Assembly: GCA_007128005.1 (NCBI GenBank)
Contig: SKYF01000177.1
Location: 1-49,765 of the forward strand
Direction: 5' to 3'
Origin: Bdellovibrionales bacterium
Lineage (GTDB): Bacteria > Bdellovibrionota > Bdellovibrionia > Bdellovibrionales > UBA1609
DNA: 49,765 nucleotides
Shown: in pieces, positions 9,333 to 18,373 of the stretch
How the letters are laid out: every line of letters begins with the position of its first letter
Position numbering within the stretch: the first letter of the stretch is position 1
Translations under genes and position numbers: made by a program
The notes under the pieces: generated by a model
Told to the model about the DNA's origin: nothing
Seen by the model: the letters and a program-made list of their open reading frames with translations, nothing else
Database searches by the model: none

Positions 9333-10178
9333 ATGGGTTTACGGATCAATACCAACACAGCTTCGCTGAACGCTCAGAGAAATCTGATGAGCACGAAGTT
9401 GGGTTTAGACAGAAGCCTGGAGAGACTCTCCTCGGGCTTTCGCATCAATCGAGCCGGTGACGACGCTGCCGGACTCGCAATATCAGAAAATCTAAGAGCT
9501 CAAATCAGAGGTCTTAGACAGGCCTCTCGAAATGCCCAGGACGGTGTGTCTTTGGTGCAGGTGGCTGAGGGCTCACTCAATGAGATCAGCTCGATCCTGA
9601 TCCGGCTGCGTGAGTTGGCTGTTCAGGCGGCTTCAGACACCATTGGCCCGGTCGAACGCCAGTTCTTGAATGTGGAGTTTGACCAGCTTCTCTCGGAGAT
9701 CGATAGGATCGCCGACAGCACTGAGTTCAATGGCACCCAGCTACTCAGCGGAACCGGGTCCATTCTGGACTTTCAGGTCGGCACCCGAAACGATCCAAAC
9801 ATCGACCGTCTGTCGTTTGATGCCTCAAAGGCCGATGCCAATACGGCGGCCCTTGGGATGAACTTGACCAGTGTTGCCGACAAGGCCTCAGCACAAAACA
9901 CTCTGGCAGCCATTGACTCGGCGATTGTGAGTGTTTCGGCCATGAGGGCGGATTTTGGAGCGATTCAAAACCGACTCCAATCCACCATCAGCAACCTGGC
10001 CGTGTCGGTAGAGAATATGTCTGCAGCCAACAGCCGAATTCGCGATGTGGATGTGGCGGAGGAAACTGCAGAGTTGACGAAGAATAATATTTTGTTGCAG
10101 GCAGGGACGTCTGTGCTCGCACAAGCGAACCAAACAGCCCAAACTGCATTGACTCTTTTGAATCGCACCTTCAGCTAA
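9333..10178 (+). CDS. fliC: Flagellin
   Basis: MGLRINTNTASLNAQRNLMSTKLGLDRSLERLSSGFRINRAGDDAAGLAISENLRAQIRGLRQASRNAQDGVSLVQVAEG; C-terminal NILLQAGTSVLAQANQTAQTALTLL. Start 9333 has GGAGGA. Confidence 0.97.
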   Translation: MGLRINTNTASLNAQRNLMSTKLGLDRSLERLSSGFRINRAGDDAAGLAISENLRAQIRGLRQASRNAQDGVSLVQVAEGSLNEISSILIRLRELAVQAASDTIGPVERQFLNVEFDQLLSEIDRIADSTEFNGTQLLSGTGSILDFQVGTRNDPNIDRLSFDASKADANTAALGMNLTSVADKASAQNTLAAIDSAIVSVSAMRADFGAIQNRLQSTISNLAVSVENMSAANSRIRDVDVAEETAELTKNNILLQAGTSVLAQANQTAQTALTLLNRTFS

Positions 10179-10207
10179 TCACTTGGGGGGGGGACTCCCC
10201 CAGTGAT
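10178..10207 (+). terminator. Hairpin after flagellin 1 (not clearly rho-independent)
   Basis: TCACTTGGGGGGGGGACTCCCCCAGTGA can form a GC-rich stem just after the stop; no clear U-tract. Confidence 0.4.
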
Positions 10208-10330
10208 TCGATGACTGGTGTCTTGGTTCAAAACTTTTAGCTCACAAGAGATGCAATGGATTGCATCTCGACCCCAAGGCAAATTAGCTCAAAGGGTCAC
10301 TAAATATAAATACTTGTTTCCTGCGCCGCA

Positions 10331-10359
10331 GGGGCCGCCCCTTATTTAAGGGCGGCTCC
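10331..10359 (+). terminator. GC-rich stem-loop between the flagellins
   Basis: GGGGCCGCCCCTTA tt TAAGGGCGGCTCC; weak U-tract. Confidence 0.4.
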
Positions 10360-10407
10360 CTCATTCCATCCGGCAAGCCCACAAAAATTATTTGAAAACT
10401 GGACTCA

Positions 10408-10432
10408 TAAATACCATCTAAAAAGCCGATCT
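10408..10432 (+). promoter_or_regulatory. Sigma-28-like promoter candidate, flagellin 2
   Basis: TAAA-N13-GCCGATCT; near-consensus -10, spacing 2 nt shorter than canonical. Confidence 0.3.
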
Positions 10433-10468
10433 CATTATGGGGACATACACCCAATTAACAATAACCGC

Positions 10469-10539
10469 GGCACACGATGTGCCCGTAGCCAAGGGATTGG
10501 CGCTTATCAAGGAGGATGAGAAATGCAAGGAGGATAAAA
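10469..10539 (+). promoter_or_regulatory. Structured flagellin-2 leader: two hairpins plus duplicated SD and 4-codon minicistron
   Basis: GGCACA(cga)TGTGCC, GCCAA(ggga)TTGGC, then CAAGGAGGATGAGAAATG CAAGGAGGATAAAAATG. Confidence 0.6.
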
Positions 10540-11373
10540 ATGGGATTACGAATATCTACCAATGTGGCTTCTCTGAATGCTCAGAAGAACCTCAGTGGAA
10601 CCGGTCGAGACCTGGATCGTTCGCTGGCTCGACTCAGCTCAGGCTTTCGCATCAATCAAGCCGCTGACGATGCAGCTGGTTTGGCAATCAGCGAAAACCT
10701 GAGAGGGCAGATCCGAGGACTCAAGCAGGCCTCACGCAACGCCAATGACGGTGTGTCTTTGGTGCAGGTGGCCGAAGGAGGGCTCAACGAAATGTCTTCT
10801 ATGCTGATTCGATTGAGGGAGCTTGCCGTGCAGGCCGCTTCCGACACCATCGGTGACACTGAAAGACGGTTTATCGATGTCGAGTATCAGCAGCTGAAAT
10901 CTGAGATGCAGAGAATTGCAGAGGTCACTCGGTTCAATGGACGAGACCTGCTCAACGGCACAGGGGGAGTACTGGATGTTCAAGTGGGTGTGTACAATGA
11001 CCCCTTTAAGGACAGGCTGTCCTTCAATGCCTCTGCGGCCAATGCATCCCTGGATGCTCTGGGCCTTACGGCAGAGACAGTGGGCACAAAAGAGCAGGCT
11101 CAGGCCAGCTTGGATGTGGTGGACAGGGCGATGGTTTCAGTCAATGCGATGCGCGCCAACTTTGGAGCCTTGCAAAACAGACTGACCTCAACCATCAACA
11201 ACCTGGCCATTGCCCATGAGAACCTGTCAGCTGCCAACAGCCGCATTCGCGATGCCGACATTGCTGAGGAGACAGCTGAGCTCACTCGCAACAGCATCCT
11301 GATGCAGGCAGGAGTCAGTGTCCTGGGGCAAGCCAACCAGATGCAGCAAGTTGCTCTCCAGCTCTTGAGCTAA
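10540..11373 (+). CDS. fliC: Flagellin (paralogue of upstream gene)
   Basis: MGLRISTNVASLNAQKNLSGTGRDLDRSLARLSSGFRINQAADDAAGLAISENLRGQIRGLKQASRNANDGVSLVQVAEG; NSILMQAGVSVLGQANQMQQVALQLLS. Confidence 0.97.
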   Translation: MGLRISTNVASLNAQKNLSGTGRDLDRSLARLSSGFRINQAADDAAGLAISENLRGQIRGLKQASRNANDGVSLVQVAEGGLNEMSSMLIRLRELAVQAASDTIGDTERRFIDVEYQQLKSEMQRIAEVTRFNGRDLLNGTGGVLDVQVGVYNDPFKDRLSFNASAANASLDALGLTAETVGTKEQAQASLDVVDRAMVSVNAMRANFGALQNRLTSTINNLAIAHENLSAANSRIRDADIAEETAELTRNSILMQAGVSVLGQANQMQQVALQLLS

Positions 11374-11417
11374 GAGAGACACTAAGACCTGAGAGCTATA
11401 CTTATTCTAAAAAATCC

Positions 11418-11449
11418 AAGAAGGCCTCCCTAGGATGGGAGGTCTTCTT
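11418..11449 (+). terminator. Strong stem-loop after flagellin 2
   Basis: AAGAAGGCCTCCC-taggat-GGGAGGTCTTCTT, 13-bp stem with one G-U pair. Confidence 0.7.
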
Positions 11450-11564
11450 ATAGGCCCCTGCGCCCAAAATGACTTCCTAGCTGCGCCTCTGGACTTTAGT
11501 CCCATCGACAGCTTCAAGGAGAGTCGGTAAGCTCAAACATATCGACAAAAATGAGGGGGCTAAA

Positions 11565-12401
11565 ATGATCCAAAAGCACAGTAGAATCCGAAGATTTCAA
11601 TTGAGAAACTTGGTCGTACTCGGCAGCATTTTCACCAGCTTGGGGCTGATGGCCCCCCACATAAGTCTCGCCAGTGTTCCCAGTGGACAGAGACTCTCCC
11701 TGGGTCAGGGCATCGCCAGTCCAGCCAACACGAACTTTGTCAATTACCGTGGAGGCTGGACAGCTCAAAACCCCGTAGGGGCCGTCGTTCAAGAGAACTG
11801 GCGGGTGACAGGACAGTTCAGTAGCAATGGCAACAATGTATTTGGTGGAGAATTGGGCTACGGAGATGGCAGCTTTGGCTTGGCCGGAGGCTATCGGCAG
11901 GCGGACTGTGACAACTGTGATGGACAAGCCGCTCTGGCGGCCGCCTTTACTCCTGCAGCTTCCGTTGGACTGGGCTTTCGCTTTATGGAAGACCTCTATG
12001 GAATAGGACTCCTCTTCAATACAGGACAGGGCTGGCGCTTTGGAATTACCGGAGAGCTGGACGATGGCGGACCCAGCTCCTCCGACCGGGTGGCAAGACT
12101 GGGGGCTGGACTTGGCTATATGGCTGGAGCTTGGAGCTTTGTCCTAGATGCCTCTCACCGGCTTGTTCACAGCAGTCAAAGCTCCGATGATCGCATCTTA
12201 CTGACTCCAGGGCTAAGCCTTCGCGCTGACTTCTTAGAGGTCTCTCTCAACTACAAAGTCGTGGTCAACGACAACAGCTCCAGCGGGTCAAGCACTGATG
12301 GCTTCTGGTTTGGACTTGGCTTGAGTGGGGCCAGCTACCATGTGGGACTGTACATGGACTATGAACAAGAACTCGCTGCCAACCTAAGTTTTTATTTTTA
12401 A
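11565..12401 (+). CDS. Secreted/outer-membrane beta-barrel-like hypothetical protein
   Basis: Signal sequence (LVVLGSIFTSLGLMAPHISLAS), alternating Gly/aromatic strands, C-terminal aromatic ANLSFYF. Confidence 0.65.
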   Translation: MIQKHSRIRRFQLRNLVVLGSIFTSLGLMAPHISLASVPSGQRLSLGQGIASPANTNFVNYRGGWTAQNPVGAVVQENWRVTGQFSSNGNNVFGGELGYGDGSFGLAGGYRQADCDNCDGQAALAAAFTPAASVGLGFRFMEDLYGIGLLFNTGQGWRFGITGELDDGGPSSSDRVARLGAGLGYMAGAWSFVLDASHRLVHSSQSSDDRILLTPGLSLRADFLEVSLNYKVVVNDNSSSGSSTDGFWFGLGLSGASYHVGLYMDYEQELAANLSFYF

Positions 12402-14075
12402 GTAGGTCCACAGACCTAAAGCTCCTGCTAAAAAATAGGCAATGAAGGCCGTCCAGGGCCAACCAAAAGGACCTGAGCCCTGGGCAAAGACAATCATCAG
12501 AGTTCCAGATAAAATAAGGCTGCTTATTACAAGGCCAGAGACCAAAAGACCTGCGGATTTTTCAAGAGCCGCGGGCAAGGACTCCACTCCCTCGACCTGA
12601 ATCGGAAGTCTGTAGTTGGGGCTGTTCCAACGATGAAGGATCATCCTCAACTGAGAGGGCAGTAAAGCCACCAGACTCTGCATATCTCTAAGTCCCTGGG
12701 ACACTCTTTGCGAGCTCATTTTGACCTGTCCAGCCAAGGAATTCTTAAACAGTCCGGCCGAATCGTCTAAAGTCTCTGCCAAAAAATCAAAATCTGCTGA
12801 GTGTGTTTTAAGTACACCTTCAAGAGTCACCAGGGAGCGGAAAAACAAAATCAATTCTCTAGGCACCTGAAGATGGTGCTTTGAAGCCAAGGCCACTGAT
12901 TCCATCAGCCAAAGTCCTAGGTTCAACCGAGGAGCCCCGGGCCCTACCCGAGAACCCAAGAGATGGCGCAAATCCTGAGAAAGCAGAAAAATGTCGGTTC
13001 GTGCAGAGTAAGGGGCCAAGGTGACATAACACTGGGCTAAGCGATCAAAGTTTTGATCCCTGACTGCCCAAAGCAGCTCCCCAATGGCTAGTTGAGTGGA
13101 GGGACTCAAGCTCCCGACCAAACCAAAATCCACCAGGGCCAGTCGATCATCTGGAAGCCAAAAAATATTCCCCCCGTGCAGATCCCCATGAAAATATCCA
13201 AATTCAAGGACCATCTTGAAGTAGGCCCTATACAGTTGACGCACAAACAGGTCTTTTTCAACAGAGGACTTGTCCCGAACCTGACACAGGGGCTGACCAT
13301 CAAGGTGCTCCATCACCAAAACTTGAGATCCACTCAATCTGGAATCCACCTGAGGAATGTAAACATCGGGAGAGCCTGCAAAAAACTCCCTGAATTGCTT
13401 TAAATGCCTGGCCTCCACGTCAAAATCCAGTTCCAAGAGCAGGGACTGGGCCAGCTCATCGACCACTGCGGGAAGCTGCAGATACCTTAACTGTGGATAT
13501 AGAATTTCCAATAGGCTGACCGCCTCAGCTAGAAGTCCCAAGTCCTCCTTGATCAGCTTTTCAAGGCCTGCTCGCTGAATCTTAACCACCACAACACTGC
13601 CGTCTAACAAAACCGCCCTATGCACCTGGGAAAGGCTGGCTGCACCCATGGGAATAGGATCCAACTGTGCAAAAGCCTCTGTCCAAGGCCTGCCCAAATG
13701 GTGGTTCAAAGTCTTTTCAATGAGTTTGAAGTCCTGGGCTGGAACTGAGTCCTGGAGCTTGGCAAGCTCTTGCCTCCACAGCAAAGGCAAAAGATCGGGA
13801 CGACCTGAGAGGAACTGGCCGAACTTAATAAAAACAGGTCCGAGCCTCTCTAAAACCTGCCGAAGACTCTGTGGGGAAAAGAGTGTCTCAGCGGGATTTT
13901 CGAGGCGAACTCTTGCGACGAGCCTTTCGAGCCCCTCCTGAGCGAGAAGAGTGAGAATGCTTTGTAGACGCAGAGCGCTTTTTAGACGGCTTCTCTTGCT
14001 TCTTTTGCTTTTCTTGCTTCTCTTGCTGCTTTCGCCTGCTGGATTGAACAAGGCCCTCTCCCCCGGCAAGTACAA
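12384..14075 (-). CDS. ABC1/UbiB-family atypical kinase
   Basis: LGPVFIKFGQFLSGRPDLLPLLWRQELAKLQDSVPA, GAASLSQVHRAVLLDGSVVVVKIQRAG, YFHGDLHGGNIFWLPDDRLALVDFGLVG; C-terminal TM segments. Start codon uncertain because it overlaps rnr. Confidence 0.9.
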   Translation of the reverse strand: MYLPGERALFNPAGESSKRSKKSKRSKRSRLKSALRLQSILTLLAQEGLERLVARVRLENPAETLFSPQSLRQVLERLGPVFIKFGQFLSGRPDLLPLLWRQELAKLQDSVPAQDFKLIEKTLNHHLGRPWTEAFAQLDPIPMGAASLSQVHRAVLLDGSVVVVKIQRAGLEKLIKEDLGLLAEAVSLLEILYPQLRYLQLPAVVDELAQSLLLELDFDVEARHLKQFREFFAGSPDVYIPQVDSRLSGSQVLVMEHLDGQPLCQVRDKSSVEKDLFVRQLYRAYFKMVLEFGYFHGDLHGGNIFWLPDDRLALVDFGLVGSLSPSTQLAIGELLWAVRDQNFDRLAQCYVTLAPYSARTDIFLLSQDLRHLLGSRVGPGAPRLNLGLWLMESVALASKHHLQVPRELILFFRSLVTLEGVLKTHSADFDFLAETLDDSAGLFKNSLAGQVKMSSQRVSQGLRDMQSLVALLPSQLRMILHRWNSPNYRLPIQVEGVESLPAALEKSAGLLVSGLVISSLILSGTLMIVFAQGSGPFGWPWTAFIAYFLAGALGLWTYLKIKT

Positions 14076-15990
14076 AATCCACTCGCCCCTGATCGCTGTC
14101 GGTCGCAGCCACCTGAACCTTCAGCAAATCCCCTATGGAGTAGGTCATACCAGACTTTTTGGCAACTAGGCGCAAGTTTTCTTCATCAAACTCAAAGCGC
14201 TCGCCCCCCAAGTCTTCTAGGCGCACCAGCCCATCCACCTCAAATTGACGTAAAAGTACAAATAGGCCAAATTTGGTCACCGAAGACACCATGGCCTCAA
14301 ATTCCTGACCAAGGAACTGGCTCATAAAGCGAGCCTTCTTGATCGCTTGAATCTGACGCTCCGCTTTGACTGAGCGCTGCTCACAGGCACTCAGGTGAGA
14401 GCCTGCCCCCTCCAACTCCTCTAAACCCATGGTCTCATAGCCGGGCAACCTTAACACCACTGATTTCAAAAGCCGATGGACGATCAAGTCGGGGTAGCGA
14501 CGAATGGGCGAAGTAAAATGAGTGTAATCGGAAAAACCCAAGCCAAAGTGGCCCACATTGTGGGGGCTGTATTTGGCCTGAGACATTGAGCGCAGGGTTA
14601 GAATATGGAGAACGTGCTGCTGAGGCTTCCCATCAAAGGCCTGCAGAGCCTTGGTGAGTTTGTTCTGTAACTTCCCAGAACCTGCCACCTTCACCTTAGA
14701 GCCAAAGGCCTCTAAAAAACCCTCGAGCAGTTCAATGGAGTCTCGATCTGGGGGCTCGTGGATCCGATATATCCCCGGCACCTCTCGACGGGTGAACTCT
14801 AAGGCCACGGCCACATTGGCCATCAACATCATCTCCTCGATCATGCGATGGGAAAAAAGTCTCTCCGAGCGGATAATGTCCACCGCATTCCCCGTCTCAT
14901 CCAACTCCACCTCAGTCTCGGGGATTTCCAAATCAATGGAGCCCTCGCGAAAGCGCTTCGCCATTAAAATCTTGGCCAGATCTGCGGCCCGTAAAATAAC
15001 ATCTTCAACGGCCTTCAGATGATCCGGCCCCTCTCCATCAATCACCTCCTGGGCCTCACCGTAGATCACCCGAGCCTGGCTGTTGATCACAGCCTCGAAG
15101 ACTTCAGACTTTAGCATCAGGCCCTGAAAATCAAATTCCATCTCACAGGCTAAGGCCAGCCTATCCACATGGGGATTGAGGGAGCACAGGTGATTGGAGA
15201 GCTTTTCTGGAAGCATGGGAGAGACGAAATTGGGAAAGTAGGTGCTTGTGCCGCGAAGATAGGCCTCTTCATCCAGAGCTGTTCCAGCCTTCACATAGTG
15301 ACTGACATCGGCAATGGCCACGATCAACCGAAATCCTTTGCCGTGTTTTTCCACATAGATGGCGTCATCAAAGTCTTTGGCCGTTCTCCCATCAATAGTG
15401 ATCAGCTTAAGTCCCCGTAGGTCTCGACGCCCCTCGATCTCTTGAGCCGTCACTTCATTGGGCAATCGATCCACATCATACATCACCTGAGTTGAAAATC
15501 GGTGCGGAATGTTGTGGGAGTGGAGCACTCTTAGCGCGTCATTCATAGGGTCCAGGGCATCGCCAATCACCGCCACCAGCTTGCCTCGAAAGCCCTGGTC
15601 GGAATCAGGAAAGGAGACGATCTCCACACTCACCCATTCTCCGTTTTTGGGCTGATGGACGGCGTGGGGAATGACCTTTAAATCCTCTCCCCAGGCTCCG
15701 CTGGTGTCCCTTAAAATCCCTCTGCCTGGAGACATCTCGTAGTACTGCCCCGTCACCCGGGCGACATTTCTCTTTACTACCTCTGCAATTTCACCGCGAA
15801 AGCGATTTCCCCTAGGTTCCGGATAAACCGAGACCATCACCCGATCGTTGGTCATTATGCCCTTCATAGAGTGCTTGGGGATGTAGACATCAGACATATC
15901 CGGGCTGTCCGGGATAAAAAAACCAAACCCATCGGGGTGTCTTTTAATCACTCCCGGAACCGGTTTTCCTCTAGATCTTGTATTCTTCAT
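13888..15990 (-). CDS. rnr: Ribonuclease R
   Basis: ITIDGRTAKDFDDAIYVEK, FGLGFSDYTHFTSPIRRYPDLIVHRLL, S1-like FEAMVSSVTKFGLFVLL, basic C-terminal tail. Confidence 0.95.
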   Translation of the reverse strand: MKNTRSRGKPVPGVIKRHPDGFGFFIPDSPDMSDVYIPKHSMKGIMTNDRVMVSVYPEPRGNRFRGEIAEVVKRNVARVTGQYYEMSPGRGILRDTSGAWGEDLKVIPHAVHQPKNGEWVSVEIVSFPDSDQGFRGKLVAVIGDALDPMNDALRVLHSHNIPHRFSTQVMYDVDRLPNEVTAQEIEGRRDLRGLKLITIDGRTAKDFDDAIYVEKHGKGFRLIVAIADVSHYVKAGTALDEEAYLRGTSTYFPNFVSPMLPEKLSNHLCSLNPHVDRLALACEMEFDFQGLMLKSEVFEAVINSQARVIYGEAQEVIDGEGPDHLKAVEDVILRAADLAKILMAKRFREGSIDLEIPETEVELDETGNAVDIIRSERLFSHRMIEEMMLMANVAVALEFTRREVPGIYRIHEPPDRDSIELLEGFLEAFGSKVKVAGSGKLQNKLTKALQAFDGKPQQHVLHILTLRSMSQAKYSPHNVGHFGLGFSDYTHFTSPIRRYPDLIVHRLLKSVVLRLPGYETMGLEELEGAGSHLSACEQRSVKAERQIQAIKKARFMSQFLGQEFEAMVSSVTKFGLFVLLRQFEVDGLVRLEDLGGERFEFDEENLRLVAKKSGMTYSIGDLLKVQVAATDSDQGRVDFVLAGGEGLVQSSRRKQQEKQEKQKKQEKPSKKRSASTKHSHSSRSGGARKARRKSSPRKSR
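13991..14026. repeat. Four imperfect 9-bp tandem repeats in the rnr/ubiB overlap
   Basis: TTCTCTTGC TTCTTTTGC TTTTCTTGC TTCTCTTGC. Confidence 0.75.
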
Positions 15991-16024
15991 ATGGGAGGCA
16001 GCCTAGCATGACAAGAAAGGGGCT

Positions 16025-16492
16025 TCAATTGCGATGCTTGAGAAAGGCAAAATAGCTGCTTACTTCACTTTCAAGAGGAACCTGCCCCCCGCAGCCGGGG
16101 CAGGAGATCTCCTGAGGTAAGTCCAGAGACTCACGATGAACCACTGACCCCTCGAGATAGTCTTGGCCCCTCTGGGCCAAGTAATCCACCCCAGAACTGC
16201 AATGGGGGCATTTTAAAGAGAGCTCCACTGAGGCCACCCTTGCCTTCAATTGACTGATGGCCTTCAGACTGTTGAGCTGATCCAAAATCCCTTGAGAGCA
16301 GCGATGCAAGACGAGTTGCTCTACCCCAAGCTCAGCCAACCACACTTGAAAGAGTCTGAGCCCCCCAGCACTGATGGACTTCACTTGAGAAAAGTCCAAT
16401 TGAAGCTCCTTGGACAGACCTGACTTCAGCTTTAGACTCTTAAAGGTCCCCGATTCATCAATATGTCCCTGAATAGCCACGGTCTCAGACAT
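16025..16492 (-). CDS. STAS-like domain plus zinc-ribbon protein
   Basis: From MSETVAIQG: KELQLDFSQVKSISAGGLRLFQVWLAELG (STAS-like), then CPHC and CPGCGG. Track start 16534 is an alternative. Confidence 0.55.
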   Translation of the reverse strand: MSETVAIQGHIDESGTFKSLKLKSGLSKELQLDFSQVKSISAGGLRLFQVWLAELGVEQLVLHRCSQGILDQLNSLKAISQLKARVASVELSLKCPHCSSGVDYLAQRGQDYLEGSVVHRESLDLPQEISCPGCGGQVPLESEVSSYFAFLKHRN

Positions 16493-17459
16493 CAAAAACG
16501 AGCCCGTCCCATGCAAACTCCCAATCCACTTCAAAAACGTCAGATCCGGAATCTCTTAAGGCTTTTAGACGTGCCTGATAGTAGTCCTCGGTTCTTCTCT
16601 GAAGGTAGGCGATGTGCTCATCGCTGGCTGAAGGGTCATGGTGCATAAAGTAGACTTTGGGAATTTTTTCTCTCATCGCTAAGTCCAAACCTATGGGAGC
16701 TGAGGAATGACCCCAGTTGGTTTTTTCAATGGCCTCCTCGAAAGTGTACTGGGCATCAAACACCATCACATTGCAGTTTTGGTACAGGGGCAAATCAAGT
16801 CCTAGATCGTCTCGACTCACCCTGAGGGCTTCACTGTCCACACAGTGAGAGTAAGCTCGTCCCTGATGTTCAAAGCGATAACCCCAACAGGGATCGGGGT
16901 GATCGAGCTGATAGGGAGTCACTTGAATGTCGCCAATCATCTGGGGTTTACGAGGCTCCATGGAGTGAAAGAAAATCTGTGCCCCGAGGGCCTCAAAGGG
17001 AACCGGAAAGTTCGGCTTAGTAAACATCCGGCGGATATTTTGCTCCAGATCCTCTTGAACAGCGTAAAAGTGCACCCTATTGCCCGGAATAAAGATGGGA
17101 ATAAAAAAAGGCAAGCCAATCAAGTGATCCCAGTGAAAATGGGTCATAAATATATGGGCTTCACCCTTACCCATCCCACAGGGGCCAGCCATCAAATGCT
17201 CGGCAAGAGGACGAATGCCGCTGCCTCCATCCACGATCAGCTGCGTTTTGTCAGTAAAAACTTCCACGCAAGAGGTGTGGCCGCCGTAGCAGGGCTGCTG
17301 ACTCTCTGGAAGGTTTAAAAACTCATCAACTGAGAGCTGGGGGTTGTTTTTTTGCTGTTTGACGAAACTCTCAAGGGCCTTCTTTACTTTAGAAAAGGCC
17401 TGACTGCGCGCAGGAGCAGCCGGCAAAGACCCCCTGACTCCCCACATCTTCACTTTCAT
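16485..17459 (-). CDS. Metallo-beta-lactamase-fold hydrolase
   Basis: MKVKMWGVRGSLPAAP, CVEVFTDKTQLIVDGGSGIRPL, HIFMTHFHWDHLIGLPFF, NWGHSSAPIGLDLA, HHDP. Confidence 0.88.
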   Translation of the reverse strand: MKVKMWGVRGSLPAAPARSQAFSKVKKALESFVKQQKNNPQLSVDEFLNLPESQQPCYGGHTSCVEVFTDKTQLIVDGGSGIRPLAEHLMAGPCGMGKGEAHIFMTHFHWDHLIGLPFFIPIFIPGNRVHFYAVQEDLEQNIRRMFTKPNFPVPFEALGAQIFFHSMEPRKPQMIGDIQVTPYQLDHPDPCWGYRFEHQGRAYSHCVDSEALRVSRDDLGLDLPLYQNCNVMVFDAQYTFEEAIEKTNWGHSSAPIGLDLAMREKIPKVYFMHHDPSASDEHIAYLQRRTEDYYQARLKALRDSGSDVFEVDWEFAWDGLVFDV

Positions 17460-17584
17460 AAACTCCCCACCGCTAAGTTCTTGTCCTTTGACTCAGTCTA
17501 ATTGAGGATTTAGCCTATTGTCCAACCCTTCCCCACCCTCATTAATTCCTTGTCCGTAAAGCCGGCTTGGCCTATGAAGTCATT

Positions 17585-18340
17585 ATGTTACAGTCCCTTT
17601 GCGACACAGCCTTTGCCCTCTGGCCGCAGCCTCTGCCAACAAGAGAGCAAGTGGCAAAAGCCAAAATCATTGCCCATAGAGGGCTTACGGGTCTTTCCGG
17701 TGACAGGGAAAACTCTCTGACAAGTTTTCGACGTTGCCGAGACGCGGGGGTTTGGGGAGTGGAGTTAGATGTGCGCTGGAGTCAAGACAACATCCCCTTT
17801 GTACTGCACGATGAAGAGCCCAACCGCATTTACCCAAAGACCAAGATAAAGCCTAGCCAGGAGAATTTTTCTACCCTTAAAAAGCTCTGCCCAGACATAC
17901 CCAGTCTTGAACAGGTCCTAGACAACTGCGCAGGCCGCACCCATCTGATGATTGAGCTGAAAGAACCCTTAGACTCTGAGCGTCAGGAGCGGTTGAAGAG
18001 CCTTCTTGACGGCTTTGAAGCCTGTACTGACTATCACTTGCTCTCCTTGCAGCCCAGTTTTTTTAGAGACCTCGGTGGCTTTCCTCGCGAAGCCCTTATT
18101 CTTGTGGCCTTGACCAACACTCGGCAGATCAGCCAGGAGGTCCTCAACCAAGGCTATGGCGGCATTGCCGGACACTATGTTCTTATCAACCGGAGAATTC
18201 TTAAGCTCCATCAGCAGCGGGGGCACAAAGTGGGGGTGGGCTTTGTGGCCTCGCAAAACAATTTGTACCGAGAGCTGATGAGAGGCATAGAGTGGATTTT
18301 CACAAACCGAGCTGTCGTATTGCAGAGTTATTTGGACTAG
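17585..18340 (+). CDS. Glycerophosphodiester phosphodiesterase family protein
   Basis: IIAHRGLTGLSGDRENSLTSFRRCRDAGVWGVELDVRWSQDNIPFVLHDE; MIELKE. Start may alternatively be 17567 (TTG). Confidence 0.9.
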   Translation: MLQSLCDTAFALWPQPLPTREQVAKAKIIAHRGLTGLSGDRENSLTSFRRCRDAGVWGVELDVRWSQDNIPFVLHDEEPNRIYPKTKIKPSQENFSTLKKLCPDIPSLEQVLDNCAGRTHLMIELKEPLDSERQERLKSLLDGFEACTDYHLLSLQPSFFRDLGGFPREALILVALTNTRQISQEVLNQGYGGIAGHYVLINRRILKLHQQRGHKVGVGFVASQNNLYRELMRGIEWIFTNRAVVLQSYLD

Positions 18341-18373
18341 AGTTGAACATTCAAAAAAAGAGGGGGGTGGTCT

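Noticed and set aside
9333-11373. Flagellin pair as an antigenic-variation or recombination cassette
   Set aside because: Two full-length paralogues with their own leaders and stem-loops; tandem flagellins are common and I see no silent fragments or inversion repeats.
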